A stretch of DNA of 64,000 nt, from the NCBI GenBank assembly GCA_028023455.1, contig JAQFVV010013279.1, positions 1-64,000 on the forward strand, in the 5' to 3' direction. The stretch is from Epiperipatus broadwayi. Its lineage: Eukaryota > Onychophora > Udeonychophora > Euonychophora > Peripatidae. Each line of letters opens with the position of its first letter. The first letter of the stretch is position 1. The position numbers were made by a program, and so were the translations under genes. A model generated the notes under the pieces. The model saw nothing but the letters and a program-made list of their open reading frames with translations, made no database searches and was not told where the DNA came from. Below are positions 33,221 through 45,660 of the stretch, piece by piece.

Positions 33221-33420
33221 GTAATCTAAATATAATTGTTTTATCTCAAAATATTTTATTATGGTTTTGTCAAATTTATAATTCTATTCTTTATTTCTGT
33301 ATGAAATTAGTTGTTTTATGTGTGTGAATATTTCTGTCTGTTTATACTATTTGATATCTTTGTTCTTTAATAATAATAACAACAAAATTTGAACATATAC
33401 ATTTTCTGTTGTTTTCTATT
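33221..33420. other. AT-rich noncoding DNA
   Basis: Nothing recognised. Confidence 0.4.
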
Positions 33421-33690
33421 CCCTCACGCCAGCCGCCTGATGGTGCTATTTCTAGGTCAATTTCTAGAAATATACCATTTCAATGGTCTACACCCAACCG
33501 AAGAGGCTTCTTTCTACAATAAAACGTAGCAAGAGTCCTCGCGGCGGCAGTCTCAGCCAACCTAAGAGGCTTCTTTCTACGATAAAACACAGAAAGAGTC
33601 CCCACCGGCTGAGCTGGGCTGGCTTTGTTTATGCTAAAAGCACAGACAAATGCCTTATTGGCTGCTGTAGTTGGTTGTGTTATTAACTTT
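33421..33690. repeat. GC-richer island with 68-bp tandem duplication
   Basis: Two copies of a unit (about 33487-33552 and 33555-33617) share CCAACC(G/T)AAGAGGCTTCTT and TCTACRATAAAACRYAGMAAGAGTCC, with CpG-containing ends. Open frames cross it on both strands (33480-33695 and 33483-33686), but they reflect the duplication and the high GC. No domain recognised. The contrast with the 70-plus percent AT surroundings is sharp. Confidence 0.6.
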
Positions 33691-33954
33691 AGCATAATGC
33701 TAGAATGTCTATTTTTTTTATACTTTGGTGTGAGAATGTGCGAATTTTAGGCTATCGTAATTATTTAAAATTTCATTACAAAGATTTTTTTTTTCAACTG
33801 CTCTAACCTACTGTTACATTCTAACTTTATTAACAATGTCGTGAAGGTTCCATTATGAATGGGTAACCCTCAAAATGTTGCAGTATTTTGAAGGGCAGTA
33901 TTTTGAAGAGCGCGCAAAAAGTAACATTTTCAAGAGAATTCGTCCGTGACAAGT
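33691..33954. other. Noncoding spacer
   Basis: Includes a short direct repeat (CAGTATTTTGAAG twice at about 33880-33910) and GAGCGCGCAAAAAG. Nothing named. Confidence 0.4.
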
Positions 33955-34720
33955 TACTTTTGATATATACATACAAACAAAAACAACCCAGTGTCTGATT
34001 ATTAATAACTGTCCAAAAAAAAAAAAAAAAAGAAAATTAATCGGGTATTATTTTTACATTTATTATTTAAATAAGATTACTTTTTTATATGTACACACAT
34101 TAACAAAAACAACCCAGTTTCTGATTAATTACTGTCCAAAAAGAAAAGCAAATTAGTCGGGTTTGATTTTTAAATGTAGTTTTTGAATTACAGTTCTTTT
34201 TATATATATACACAATATTTACAAAAAGAACCCACTTTCTGATTAATTACTGTCCAAAAAAAAACATAAATTAGTCGACTATCATTTTTAAATTTAGTAT
34301 TTCAGTAACAGTACCTTTTTATATATACACACTAACAAAAAGAACCCACTTTCTGATTCATTACTGTTCCCCCCAAAAAAGAAACACAATTACTCTGGTA
34401 TCATTTGTCAATGAAGTATTTCAATGGTGGTACTTTTTATATATACACACTAACAAAAAGAACCCACTTTCTGATTAATTACTGTCAAAATAAAAAAAAA
34501 GCAAATTACTCGGGTATCCTTTTTAAATTTATCGTGAAAGTAGAGAAATTTTGTGTAAATGGAAAAATGGATATAAATGCGTATTATTTTCTATTAAAAA
34601 AATACCATAACTTTTTATAGATATACACACCAACAAAACAACCCATTTGATGATTAATTACTATCCAAAAAATGTCAATTATTCGGGTATCATTTTAAAA
34701 TTTAATGTGAATTTTTAAAT
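33955..34720 (+). repeat. Minisatellite, six units of about 114-126 bp
   Basis: The core AACCCA(C/G)TTTCTGATTAATTACTGTCC recurs with its CCCA start at 33987, 34113, 34231, 34345, 34463 and 34642. Spacings are 126, 118, 114, 118 and 179 bp; the last gap carries about 60 extra bases. Each unit also has TTTTTATATATACACACTAACAAAAA before the core and AAATTA(G/C)TCGGGTATCATTTTTAAA after it. Edge units are the most diverged, the usual pattern of a tandem array. Confidence 0.88.
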
Positions 34721-37700
34721 TTTTTTTTTTAAAAAAATAGTAATATTATTTACTATTAGTTCCTCTAATTCATTACTGGGTGTAAAGGGTGGAGTTGACC
34801 TTTGGAGGGTGAAAATGACCTTTTGAAAGAAGGAAGGAATATCTATTTAACTAATAGTCACTAATAAAAATTGCTTATTATTATCGTTGTTTTCAACTAT
34901 TGCTTTGTTCATTCTGCCTGTGACAATTTTATATCTCTTCCAGAAGTCAAGTCAATTTAAAACTCCAAAATGAATTTTTAGAAGTCATATGGGAATCCTA
35001 GTTACCAGAAAGTTTAAGCTAGGATGAATGGCTAATTAATAAAAAAGGTTAATTTTTCCTTTAAATTCCTTGTCTCAGTTAAACGTTAAATTTAACCCTA
35101 TCATTAATATTATTATTATTATTCTTTAAAAATGTATCTTTATGCTGACAAATTCACTCTACTTTATTTGCTTTTGTTTATTATTATAATTAAGAAGAAA
35201 CTTAAAGTGCATGAACATAATAACCTTTTAACAAAATTGTGTAAATTTTATAATATCATGTGGAAACCTATGCAGGACTATTTAACAAAATTATAAACTC
35301 TCTACTCAAGCTATATTCTGCTTATATAAAAGTCAGATTAAAATAAAAGGATGTGTGTACTTTATTATGCTATATATTTTAAATTATTACGGAATGATAA
35401 TTTTGTCTCTTATTTATGCTTATAAAAATAAAAAATGTTTTTTATTAAATAAATAAATGTGACTTACAAAGGATGAATTAATTACTACTATTTATTGAAT
35501 GTGCATATACTTAAGTCGGATTGAAGGATGTTAATATCGTATATTTCTGTTCTCTTCGACATATGGATATATCCTAATAAAATATTAGTGTTTAAGGAAT
35601 TGCAAATTTTATATGAACAATTAATTCGCAATGACTAAAATTAATTATATGTACGCTTACTTACAAATTATGGGAAATAAATGTTCTTTAGGAAACCTGT
35701 TAAAGTCAATGTTAAATTAAATATTTCCGGAATTGATGAAATGATTATTATATAGAAATACATAGCTGAAACTATCTTTTCATATTATTGTCATTATAAA
35801 AAAATTATCACTTACATACTATATTAGAAAACTTAATTAGCTTTTGCTAAGAACATTGGAGATTACTAAATTCAGTTTGAATTAGAAATGTTTTGTCCTA
35901 CAAGAATTTGTTTTATGTTTTATGTTCTTACTAACACGCACTCGTCTGAAATAGTTCTTCGTTATCTTCGTATTGTTTAGTAAACTGGGGAAAAGAAATT
36001 CTGCCAGTGAATTTTTCTTTTAAGTTAAAAGAAAAGTGACTTTTAGTTTGTTTGTTTTTTTCTATTTATTATTGTTAATGATATATCATAGATAGCTAGA
36101 CAGATTTATTGTTGTATGTTTGCTTGTATAATTATGCTATTTTATGAACTTCTAGACCATCACAGAGTAGCATATTTGCAAATTGTGAATATGCTGGTAA
36201 ATTGTATTATTTAAATATGATTTTTTTATGTAGAAAATATATTCATGGGGGGGGGGGGTATATTATTAAAGAGAGGTATTTGTTTTAAATATTTTTCTTT
36301 TATCTTGAAGTGAGAATTTTTTTTATTAGCTTTTAGAGTAGTTAACGTATAAAAGAAATATTATGTTAGAAATAGTAAAAACCTCGTTCATAATAATTAC
36401 CATTTAAATTTTGAAACCGTTGATAGTCTGTTCTAAGGTAAAAGTTTATATTTTAATGTATCATTTACTTATCATAATATTTGCATATTATATAATTTGG
36501 AATTATTTTTCATACTCTTATTTATGCATACGTGTGTATATCTTATGCAATCATTTTATTTAATTAATAAATATTCAATTTTATAACTGTTTCTCTACAT
36601 TAATTGCGGATAGTGTTGTATTCTAAAAGGATTGAAGGAATGAGTGATTTACCTGTGTATTTATCTGCCAATGTATGGTATGAAATGTAGAGAAAAGCTA
36701 TGGAAAGGAGGTTACGCTTGATATGTTCTATGTTTGTTGGGATGGAAGATTTTCTCCCTTAGTATATTCTTAAGTATTTTGCCATGAGTAGAGTATATTC
36801 TAGATTGTATACGTATGTGTTATGAAAGGGTATTTTATGAAGTTAAGTGATATTTTCTCCATTGTTATGGTGATGAGACAAGTACCACACCAATAGTGTA
36901 TTTCAAAGTTAGATAGTTATTTGATTTATTAGTTAAAGAGTTTATTTACTCCTCATGTGCTTAAATTTCTCTTGAATGTTTATTTTTGTATTATCATGGA
37001 AATTTAGCTCTATGTAATTCAGTTAGTGATTGGATAAATAGTCAAATTAAATTCTTTATTGAATATTAAAGTAGTTATAGTGTTATATTTGTTGTTTGGT
37101 CTATGACATTGTCCGGAATAAAACACTTATTTATTAATTCATAAGTAGCTTGACAATATGTAAAAATATTGATTTTATTATTATTATAGCATAAGATGGC
37201 ACACACGCGTAACGCAAATAATATCGCAAATATAAAAGTATAAGACTGTTAAACTTATATATCGGGGAAATAAATATTGTAAATCATATCATATTAATTC
37301 AATGCAAGTTTAAACCATCAGAATGATTATTATTTATTTTATTTTGAATGCGTGAAAGATGTAGATATTCAAAAGGATTATTTAAGTAAGCTGGCTAAAG
37401 CTATTCCTTTGACAGCCAAGTTTATTAGGTTGCTTTATTCCAATAATTAAAACTGTAACCTCTCAAAATTGTATATTATGCCCAAAATATAATATTTGTT
37501 TATTCAGTGTTGTTTGCTGATAAAAATGTTTAGATAGCCTAGATATATTCAAAATCAGAATGTTAAGGTATTATTTATTTGTTAATTTATACGCATAAAT
37601 GTCTAATTAATAAATGTTGAAATATGTAACAGAAATGATTTCAAACTTAGGTTAGCACAATTGTTTGTGAATTTAGAAATCAGGACAAATAGTCTCATTG

Positions 37701-39326
37701 TGAATTGGCTATGTTAATTGAATTTCAAATGCAAATAAATGCTTTTTTTATTTATTCAAAACCGTGTCTCGGGTTGTTCTCATGTGCATTCCTATTCTAG
37801 TTCCCACATCTACATCTATTACAAAATAAGTACATTATTTTATAACTTTGATAATAAATATGCTAAAATCTGATAATGTTGTTTCCTTGATCCAAGCATT
37901 ACATGAAATACTTTATCATTTGGTAAACTTATAAAAAGGTTGCATAGTTAGTTTATTATTAGATGATGATGTGAAATTAAAAGATACCCTATTTCCTTCA
38001 TTATCTAATTGCTAGCCTGGTAAAGCATTATTCAATTTATTTCATTATATTTTTATTATAATTTAGAGTTATAAATTATGGGCTAATATATATTTTTTTA
38101 AATCTAACTGTATTATAGATTCCCTGAAATCTGATTTTATATCCCTAGATTAACATTAATTTAGCTATTTAGATTAAGATGTGTTGAATAGTAGACTTAT
38201 TAGTATTATGCTTTTTTTTTTCTGTCAAAGTTATATTGAGCTAATATAGAGTATATTTAGATGATGGAAGAGATCAAATTGAAATTATATTTTATTAGTT
38301 TGAACAAATAAAACTCTGTTGGCCTCCATCATTTGGTTGATTAATAAATAAGACCTATATTTTATTTAATGGTTTGTAGTATTTCTTCCTTCATTTATTT
38401 ATATTCTATATGTTATGGAATTCCTGTAACCTCCCACTGAGCTAAGCTACAAGATAAACATAAGTAGAAGAGTCTCAATATTAATTCTCAATCAAATAAA
38501 GTGTTAAATTATTCTGTTCATTAATAGAATTGGCACCCTGGGCATTTTCTCGTATAATGTATAAAAGCAGTGATGTGTGTGTGTGTGTGTGGGGGGTTTA
38601 CAATATATATATATTATTTTTAATCATTATTAATTTATTACAATCTGAAATTTAATCTCCTTTATATATATATTAAGTTTTGAAAATATATGTATTTTCT
38701 ACATTAAAATCAATACTACAATAATGCTGTATTAAAATTGTAATGCATGAATATTTAATATTAAAGAAGAAAAATCATTTAAAAAATTTATACATTAATG
38801 TTAAGCTGAATAAATAAAAGAAACTCTCTAGCTTTAACAACAACAATAATAATTATAAATGAATATTAAAGTTTGAAAATAATATAAAAAATATCTATAC
38901 TTTCAATAATATATTTCTTAATTAATAAAAAGTGATATAATAAATTACATTTATTATATTAAAATAAAATTCATTATAATATTTTCCCTAATGTGTTATT
39001 TAATCCATGCATGCATGTGTGCATTTTCTTTTTATCTTCTCTTTACATTAAAAATTTTTAATAATGCTAATTTTAAAATTAAAAAAAAAAAAAATCTTTT
39101 TATTTTATTTTGTTCATTCTGTCACTGAAAATGGTCGAAAATACTCCATTCTTTTTTTTTTTAAATACCATATACAATACCAATGCTAAAAAAATTTAAT
39201 ATAATAAGTTGCTAAGAATAATTATCTATTTCATAAATATTCATTTTACAGGGCTGATCTCTTTAAATTTGTCCTCCTACTTGCTTGTAGTTAGATTGAT
39301 TCTTTTAAAATAACTATTTAAGCACA
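34721..39326. other. AT-rich noncoding DNA with simple repeats
   Basis: About 4.6 kb without a recognisable gene or element. Notable only for a G11 run (about 36247-36259), a TG repeat with following G run (about 38573-38595) and A/T homopolymers near 39083 and 39153. Confidence 0.55.
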
Positions 39327-39337
39327 TATTACCTTTT

Positions 39338-39545
39338 CCCATTAAACATCACATGATCATCATTTCTTATGCTCGCTCATAACTGTTATTAAAACTCATT
39401 GGTAAAAGCCACAAGCTAGAAATTAGTCTGGGGATATTGGATTAGTATGCACTAGATAGGGATTTTATACACAAGCCTTCTGGCATCCATTGATTACTCT
39501 GGCTTGCACTGAGTGGAACTACTGTATGGAGAGTTTTGCCTATTT
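39338..39545 (+). mobile_element. Family A element (one arm) with target-site duplication
   Basis: Flanked by TATTACCTTTT at 39327-39337 and 39546-39556. Starts with the family A head (AACATCACATGATCATCATT, TCTTATGCTC…ATAACTG). It then goes straight into the second arm (AAAGCCACAAGCTAGAAATT, GGGGATATTGGATTAG, ATAGGGATTTTATACACAAG, CTGGCTTGCACTGAGTGG) and ends TATGGAGAGTTTTGCCTATT. The first arm is missing, so this is a non-palindromic deletion form that nevertheless inserted with a clear target-site copy. Confidence 0.8.
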
Positions 39546-39819
39546 TATTACCTTTTTCTTGAACAAAAATAATCTTAATTGATAATATTTTCTGTTAACT
39601 TTTAATTTTAATCTAAAATATGATTATTTTTTATCTAAGATTGTTCATTTTTTTAAAAATATGTGCTAGTGTAGAGGTTAGTAAGTATGTATATCTTGGA
39701 TTATTTCCATCATTTAATATGAGTATTGAATGTCTTTAGAAAAATTTAACTTTATTTAAATATTTCAAATACATTCAATAGTTAATAGTAGCGCACAGGT
39801 TAGTATATGCACTACATTT
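39546..39819. other. AT-rich noncoding DNA
   Basis: Nothing recognised. Confidence 0.4.
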
Positions 39820-39962
39820 CAAGAAGTATTATTCTCCCTTCATCTTCAGGTATTTCTCGCCTGACCAGTGACAGTACTAACATGAGAATTGAACCTGGAC
39901 TCATAGATTCTTGAGTAGTGAATTTTAAGGTAACCCTCTAACCAACTGAGCCATCCTGCCAA
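39820..39962 (-). mobile_element. tRNA-derived SINE, second family
   Basis: On the minus strand: box A TGGCTCAGTTGG (39942-39953) and box B GGTTCAATTCT (39885-39895), with a long variable-arm-like insert between them. A body with GTCACTGGTCAGGCGAGAAA and TACCTGAAGATGAAGGGAG follows. This family differs from the GTCGAGAGG SINE at 33113. The outer limits of the body are uncertain. Confidence 0.7.
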
Positions 39963-40023
39963 GGACAGTAGAAATTTTTTGTATATTTATCTATGAAATT
40001 ACTGCTGATTTTTCCATTTTTTC

Positions 40024-40530
40024 CTAAGAGCAAAGTTGAGTAGTGGTTTCCATACATTATGTATAGTAATACTAGATTGACTTATGGGATTGTTTGCCAT
40101 AGTCATGTGAGCAGATTCTTTAAATTTTCTTGTATCTTTTCTTCTCCATCTAATATTTCAGTATTTTCCATACATGATCTGTTACCTTAGACACATCTGC
40201 TTTCTCTCTTCTAACCATCAGTTTGTGTTCTTGCAATTGCTTTCCAATGGGACAACTGGTCTCACCAATATATATTCTTCTACATTCACATGGTATTTCA
40301 TAGATGCAGTTTTTTTTTCAGCATTTCAAGTTTAGGATTTATAGATGTTATATATCCTCATAGTGTGGTATGGCTCTAGAAAGCTGTTCTGATGTTATAC
40401 TGATTGTAGATTTTCCTTAATTTTATCTGCTATTTTTGGTATGTTTGGGTATACTACAGTACCATGCTTTTTCTTTTGATGGTTCTTTTTGTTGTTTATT
40501 TAAGGTTTTCTTAATAACAGGTGATGGATA
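40024..40530 (-). pseudogene. Penelope-like element C-terminus with GIY-YIG endonuclease
   Basis: Minus-strand translation in pieces gives the linker PNIPKIADKIKENLQ and YNIRTAF, then CIYEIPCECRRIYIGET and CPIGKQLQEHK. The latter is the GIY-YIG core (IYE at about 40298, YIG at 40264-40272) with the upstream Cys motif of Penelope-like elements. It ends ESAHMTMANNPISQ… and WKPLL near 40024. In Penelope-like elements this domain nicks the target DNA to prime reverse transcription. Frameshifts and stops separate the pieces (for example between ENLQ and YNIR, and within the HTTL(stop)GYI region), and no RT lies upstream, so the copy is dead and truncated at its 5' side. Confidence 0.82.
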
Positions 40531-41264
40531 AACATTTTTCATATAATTACAACTAAAACACCATCATCACAAATCTAGAGGTTAGTATAAAAGATGTTAC
40601 ACATGGGAATTGAGAAATGAAATTGAATTATTTCATGTGCATTTCATTTAAAAAATAGATATATGAATCTTTACCTGGTTTAAAATGTATATCTAGGCTA
40701 GGGATATTCTCTAATTTAATAAATGATTAATGAAAATTAATGATGTGTTTATCTGGGATAGTTTATGTCAAAGTTATGCATAAAGTAAGTTTGACACATG
40801 TAAATCAAAATATACTTTACTAAACAAATGATAAAGATATATGTAGAAACTTGTGACTTGGGCCAACTGTTGAATGATGATGTAGCAATGAATTGCATTT
40901 GGGGAGGGGGCGGGGATTTGTGATTTCATATGTTTTTATTCAAGTTTGAAGAATGTGTGGAGAGGAGATCTATAAATAGATATTCACTTAGTGCAAAAGC
41001 TTACATTTTAAGGTAATATTTTTTTGTTCTCTCCCATTAAACTTTCTGAAATTTTTTGAATTCGTTTTAATTAAACAGTAATGCTCAATTCAATGATACT
41101 TAAATAAAATATTGTTTCATAATATTATTAATAATATAATTTAAATGCGAAAAAACACTAGTGAAAAAATAATGACAGTTAATTTTTTGCCCTAATTTAT
41201 AATCTATTGTAATTAATACATTGTACAGGCTTAACACGTGCATTTATATATGTAATAAATGCGG
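40531..41264. other. AT-rich noncoding DNA
   Basis: A GC-richer GGGGAGGGGGCGGGG patch occurs at about 40901-40915; otherwise nothing is recognised. Confidence 0.45.
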
Positions 41265-41600
41265 GATTCTAACTCAGACTTTCATATGACCCACAACTCT
41301 CAGTGCCATCTTATATTGCTGATCCACCTGATCACACACATGTTGAAAAGATAATAATCACCAATATCTGTATTTCATGCTAAACCAGCACTCATCAGTT
41401 GGTTCAGTTTACCGTCTCCACACATATACAATCAGTACTCAGCTTTATATTGAAATAGCCAATCTTCATACTTTAATGGATAGGCTTCAAACTACTCTAA
41501 CCCACAACTCTTCAGCTTTCCATTTCATTGAAAATCTGATGATGGAATGTTCAAAGCCCACATTAGTGCCACGGTTGTTATCCTATCCATGTTGAATTTA
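41265..41600 (-). repeat. Family E repeat (possibly SINE-derived)
   Basis: Shares with 60615-60705 the segment CAGACTTTCA(T/C)A(T/C)(G/A)ACCCAC, then ACTCTC, ATCT(T/C)AT and CTGAT(C/A)CAC(C/T)TGA. The minus strand has a weak box B-like GAGTTAGAATCCC. The fragment CTAACCCACAACTCTTCAG recurs at about 41500. The identity of the family is not established. Confidence 0.45.
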
Positions 41601-41622
41601 ATTAAAATTAGATTGTCAAATT

Positions 41623-41841
41623 CACATGATCATCATTTCTTATGCTTTCTCATAACTGTTATAAAAATAGGCAAAACTCTCCATACACTAGTTCCACTCA
41701 ATGCAAGCCAGAAACTCGAAACTAATATGGGGATATTGGAGAGTAGACACTAGATAAGGATTTTATGCACAAGCTTTCTGGCATCCATTGATTATTCTGG
41801 CTTGCACTGAGTGGCACTACTGTATGTAGAGTTTTGCCTGT
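41623..41841 (+). mobile_element. Family A element with 15-bp target-site duplication
   Basis: Flanked by perfect TTAGATTGTCAAATT at 41608-41622 and 41842-41856. Head CACATGATCATCATTTCTTA, then AGGCAAAACTCTCCATACAC and TTCCACTCAATGCAAGCC (short first arm), then the full second arm ending CTTGCACTGAGTGGCACTAC, AGAGTTTTGCCTGT. The element is about 219 bp with terminal inverted motifs AGGCAAAACTCTCCATA/TATGTAGAGTTTTGCCT. Non-coding and without poly(A). Confidence 0.87.
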
Positions 41842-41856
41842 TTAGATTGTCAAATT

Positions 41857-42775
41857 AAAAACATTAGAATACAAACTTATACTTTAAAAAACGTTCACTT
41901 TTCTATAAGTTATGCTAGTCTCTTATTCTCATTTTTCACAATTCATTAACCATAAATATATAAACAATAAAATTTACACTTTTACAATTAACTTCTCAGT
42001 AGAACAAATCCTATTAATTCTAAATCATCTATTCTAAAAATTCAAACCAACCATTTTTTTATGCATTTATTTCAGATAATGTATCTTCAATCTGATAAAT
42101 TTGGATCTAATTAGAGGCCACGATATAACTATAAATCTGACTGACTACGTATATCTTTAAAATAGTATCAAAGTATTGTATTACAAATATATAAATATAA
42201 TATTATTGATAATCCTCAATTGTTCTATTTAAAAATCTGTTGTTTACATAAATCCACCCACATATGTCTGACTTTCAAGATTTTATATTAAAAGTAAATG
42301 GAATAATAATACTTTCACACAGCAAATATCAATAGCTGAGACGTCAATGTAACCTTTCTTACACTGATTTTTAATTAAATTTCCAAGGTATTTCTACTCA
42401 CTAATGAGGCAAATTTGTGTATTAAAAATGTGATTCAAGTTATTTGTGAATATATCAATTCTAAAAATATATCAATTTTACTAAAAATTACATGCTATTA
42501 TTTACATTTTAAAACAAAACTACAATTTAACGAATAATATTTCTTTAGCGTAATTAACACTACACCATTCATTAAATGAATAATCTCTAATTTGATGAAT
42601 GACTAATAAAAACATGTTTAGTAATAGATTTATAATTTGTCACGATTATAATGTATATATTTTAGATTTAATCAATATAGTTTATGTGAATGCATATAAA
42701 ATGACAATGCTTCAAATTCGATGTCATAAAATGACATAAAAATAACACAAGTATTATAAGAAATTAAAGTCATCA
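41857..42775. other. AT-rich noncoding DNA, nothing recognised
   Basis: No gene or element seen. Confidence 0.5.
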
Positions 42776-43380
42776 TCATCATTATCACCCTGAAGGATGA
42801 AGGTATTTTCAAGTTCAATTCACATTCTCCGATTTCTAGCCTCTCTTCTCCACATCACTCCAGCACACTTTCTTATTTCATCCATCCATCTCACATGTGA
42901 TATTTTTCTAGGTCTTTTATAAATCTTTTGGAATCCAGTTTAAGATTCCAACTGAAAAACTATTGTCCAGCTCAACTCCACTTCAGTTTCTTAATTTTTT
43001 GAATGATATCAGCAACACATGTTTGCCCTCTCACCCATATATTTCATTTTCATATTGTCATGTTATACTTAACATGCATCTCTCTATACTTCTTTGAGTG
43101 GTCTAAAGTTTGTATACCATTCTTTTGTTAAACATTCAAATCTCAGATCCATAAGTAAGAAATGGTAAAACACATTTATTAAAAACCTGTTTTTTTTTTT
43201 CAAACACATAGACATAATTTTTTAATATTGTTATTTCTACCATTTCATCAATTATGTTTCCATCTGTAGCAATACTGACCAAAGTATTTGTAGTTGGTAA
43301 CTTTTTCTGACACATCAGTATCAATATTTATTTTCTTTTTTTGAGAAAATCCATTGAACATTACTTTAGTATATGTTTAT
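42776..43380 (-). pseudogene. LINE reverse transcriptase C-terminus and 3' tail
   Basis: Minus strand encodes, with interruptions, TKVMFNGFSQKK, then VTNYKYFGQY (the Y-L-G motif of RT), NKCVLPFLTYGSEI (the C-V-L-P-x-x-x-Y-G-x-E motif) and RPRKISHVRWMDEIRKCAGV with RREARNRRMW (the R-G-R-P-x-x-R-W-x-D-D-I region). It ends in a (GAT)n-type tail. This is the C-terminal part of an APE-type non-LTR retrotransposon, of the kind often labelled endonuclease-reverse transcriptase. I do not assign a clade. Several stops; 5' truncated, as LINEs commonly are. Confidence 0.82.
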
Positions 43381-43394
43381 GTATACATATCTTA

Positions 43395-43460
43395 AAGGTG
43401 TCTTTAAAAAGTGTGTTGGTAAAAGCCTGAAATCCAGGCAAAGCCGCTTGCAGTGTTTAT
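43395..43460 (-). repeat. Family F repeat, inverse of 46160-46225
   Basis: The minus strand shares GCCTGGATTTCAGGCTTTTACCA with GCCTGAATTTCAGGCTATTACCA at about 46185-46207, and flanking TAAACAnTGC. The pair brackets the noisy block 43490-45900. Confidence 0.5.
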
Positions 43461-43489
43461 GCTAGATAAAATCAATGAAATATAATGTT

Positions 43490-45660
43490 ACCGGGCTGTC
43501 ACAACTTTTTCTTTTTTTATACAACAAGGTTTTTTTTCTTTCTAATATTGATTAAATGAATAATTTTTATTTCATTTAGAACATGATTTATTTATTATTA
43601 AACAAATTTTGATATTCATTTTCGTTACTTTTTGTGGGTTTTTTGGAACCTGATATTTTTTCAACAAATTTTGCTAATTCTATTTTTTTATTTTAACCTT
43701 TTTAAAAATTCGGCCCTTTTTTTCGACTAAAAAAAATTTTTGGTTACACCCCCCCCAAAAAATAAAAACCCCCGGGGGCTTTTTTGGTTATTTGTTTTAT
43801 TTTATTATGTTTTTGAGTTTTTTGTTTCATGGGACCCTGAGTGCATTTTCTTATATTTAATTTATAGAATAATTAATATCAAATTTTTTGGATTTATTTT
43901 ACTTTTTTCAATTTTATATATTTTAATTTTTTTAATTATTATAATTTTATGATAATAAAAAATAAAAATATAATTTTCAATTTTTCAATATATACATATA
44001 AATTTTAAAAAATTTATAATTAAATTTTTTAAAATTTTGTGCGGGTTGATTTTGAATTTTAAATCATATTCTTTTTTCTTTTTTTAAAAAAAAAAATTTA
44101 AATAATTTAAATATTTATTAGTTATTTAAAGTATTTTATTTTAAGTAGAATAAGTGAAAATAAACAAAATAATTTTTTTTAAATAAATATAAAAAAAAAA
44201 AAAAAAAAAAAATTTAAATATAAAAAAAAAAATGAAAAAGAAAAAAGAATAAAAAAGGAGACGTCCCTTTTCACAATCACTTACAATATGGAAGGGGATG
44301 GATAACTTTTTTATTATTAGGGAAATTATTTTATTAATAAAATTACAATTATCAAAAATTCTTATATTTACAAAAAAATATAATTGTGTGTTTCCTAATC
44401 GCTTGAGATTCACAAACAAAAAAAAAAAATATAATTTCAAATATAAATTACTAATTATTATAACAATAAAAAAACAAAAATAAAAAAAAAATAAAATTTG
44501 GTTAGAGTTTTGTTCTTTTTTTTCATAAACTGTTTCAAATTTAACATTTTTCAAACTTAATCAATAAAAAAAAAAAATAAAAAAAAAAAAAAAAAAAAAA
44601 AATAAAAAAATATTAAAAAAAATAAAAAAAAAAAAAAAAAATTAAAAAATATATTAAAAAAAAATAAAAAAAAATTTTTAATTTTATAATTTTTTAAATT
44701 TAAAAATTTTAATTTTTAATTTTTTTTTTTTTTTTATTTTTTTTTTTTTTTTTTTTTTATAATTATTTTTTTTTTGTTTTTTTCTTTTTGTGCATCTTTT
44801 GAATGTTACCTTCTTTTATCCCTTCTTTTCTTTTTTTTTTTTTTTTTATTTTTTTTTATTTATTTTTTTTTTTTTTTTTTTTTGAGGGAAAAAGTAGCTA
44901 AGAAGAAAAAAGAGAAAAAAGTTTAGTTTTTAATTTTAATTTTTTTTAATTTAATTTTTTTTTTTTTTTATTTTTTTTATTATTTTTTTTTAATATAATT
45001 ATTTTTTTAATTTTTTTTTTTTTTACTTTGATTTAGATTATGTTTGAATTAGCCTTTTTTTTTTTTTTAGCTACTACAAGAAACAGCTTTTTGAACGGGG
45101 GAGGGGGGAATTCGTCCTGTTATTATTAACAAAAAGGCAACAAAAATAGTCAATTATTTTAATAGTGCTGAAAAAAGAGAATCAACTTTGGGACTTGTTT
45201 CAAATTTTGATTTCTTTTTGGTTGACATAATTGTTTTTTTTAATATTAAATCAAAATTTACTTTTGTGTTTTTGCCGATTAAAAAAATGTTTTCAAACCC
45301 CCCACACTTGGAAAAAGAATTGTAGCCAAAAAGTCAAGAATTTAACTTTTTTCTTTTTTTTAAACAACCTTTTTCTCACTTTTTACTTTGATTTCTATTT
45401 TGTTCGAATTACCTTTTTTTTTTTTAGCCTTCTACAATAAACTGCTTTTGGGGGTGGGGAGTATTTCGTAATTTGTTATTCTTAACAAAAACTCAACCAA
45501 AGTCGTCATTTATTTTAACCCCACTGCAAAAAATTAAATCCAAATACTTGTCAATTTCTAATGAAATAAAAAACAAAAAAAAAAGAACACAAACTTTGGA
45601 CTTTTTAAAATTATTTATTCGATTTTATTGCTGTAATAAAAAGTGGACATTATGTGTGCC
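43490..45660. other. Homopolymer-rich block of doubtful sequence quality
   Basis: Dominated by A and T runs of 8-25 bases, with odd runs such as C8 near 43750, CCCCCGGGGG near 43770 and a poly-A stretch passing into poly-T (44560-44880). A loosely repeated unit of about 350-360 bp is visible: AGCTACTACAAGAAACAG… GGGGGAGGGGGG… TTATTATTAAC at 45069, and AGCCTTCTACAATAAACTGC… GGGGGTGGGGAG… TTATTCTTAAC at 45426, with a possible third near 45855. The frames through it (for example 44141-44554) are poly-F/K artefacts. It is either a decayed tandem repeat or poorly polished sequence. Confidence 0.7.

Noticed and set aside
33955-34720. CRISPR-like array
   Set aside because: Units are about 120 bp with similarity throughout the unit and decayed edges: a eukaryotic minisatellite.
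39875-39962. Functional tRNA-Ser/Leu-like gene
   Set aside because: The box spacing fits a long variable arm, but stems are mismatched and a SINE body continues past the tRNA end.
44141-44554. 137-codon Phe/Lys/Ile-rich ORF
   Set aside because: Lies in the homopolymer-rich block and is a product of A/T runs.
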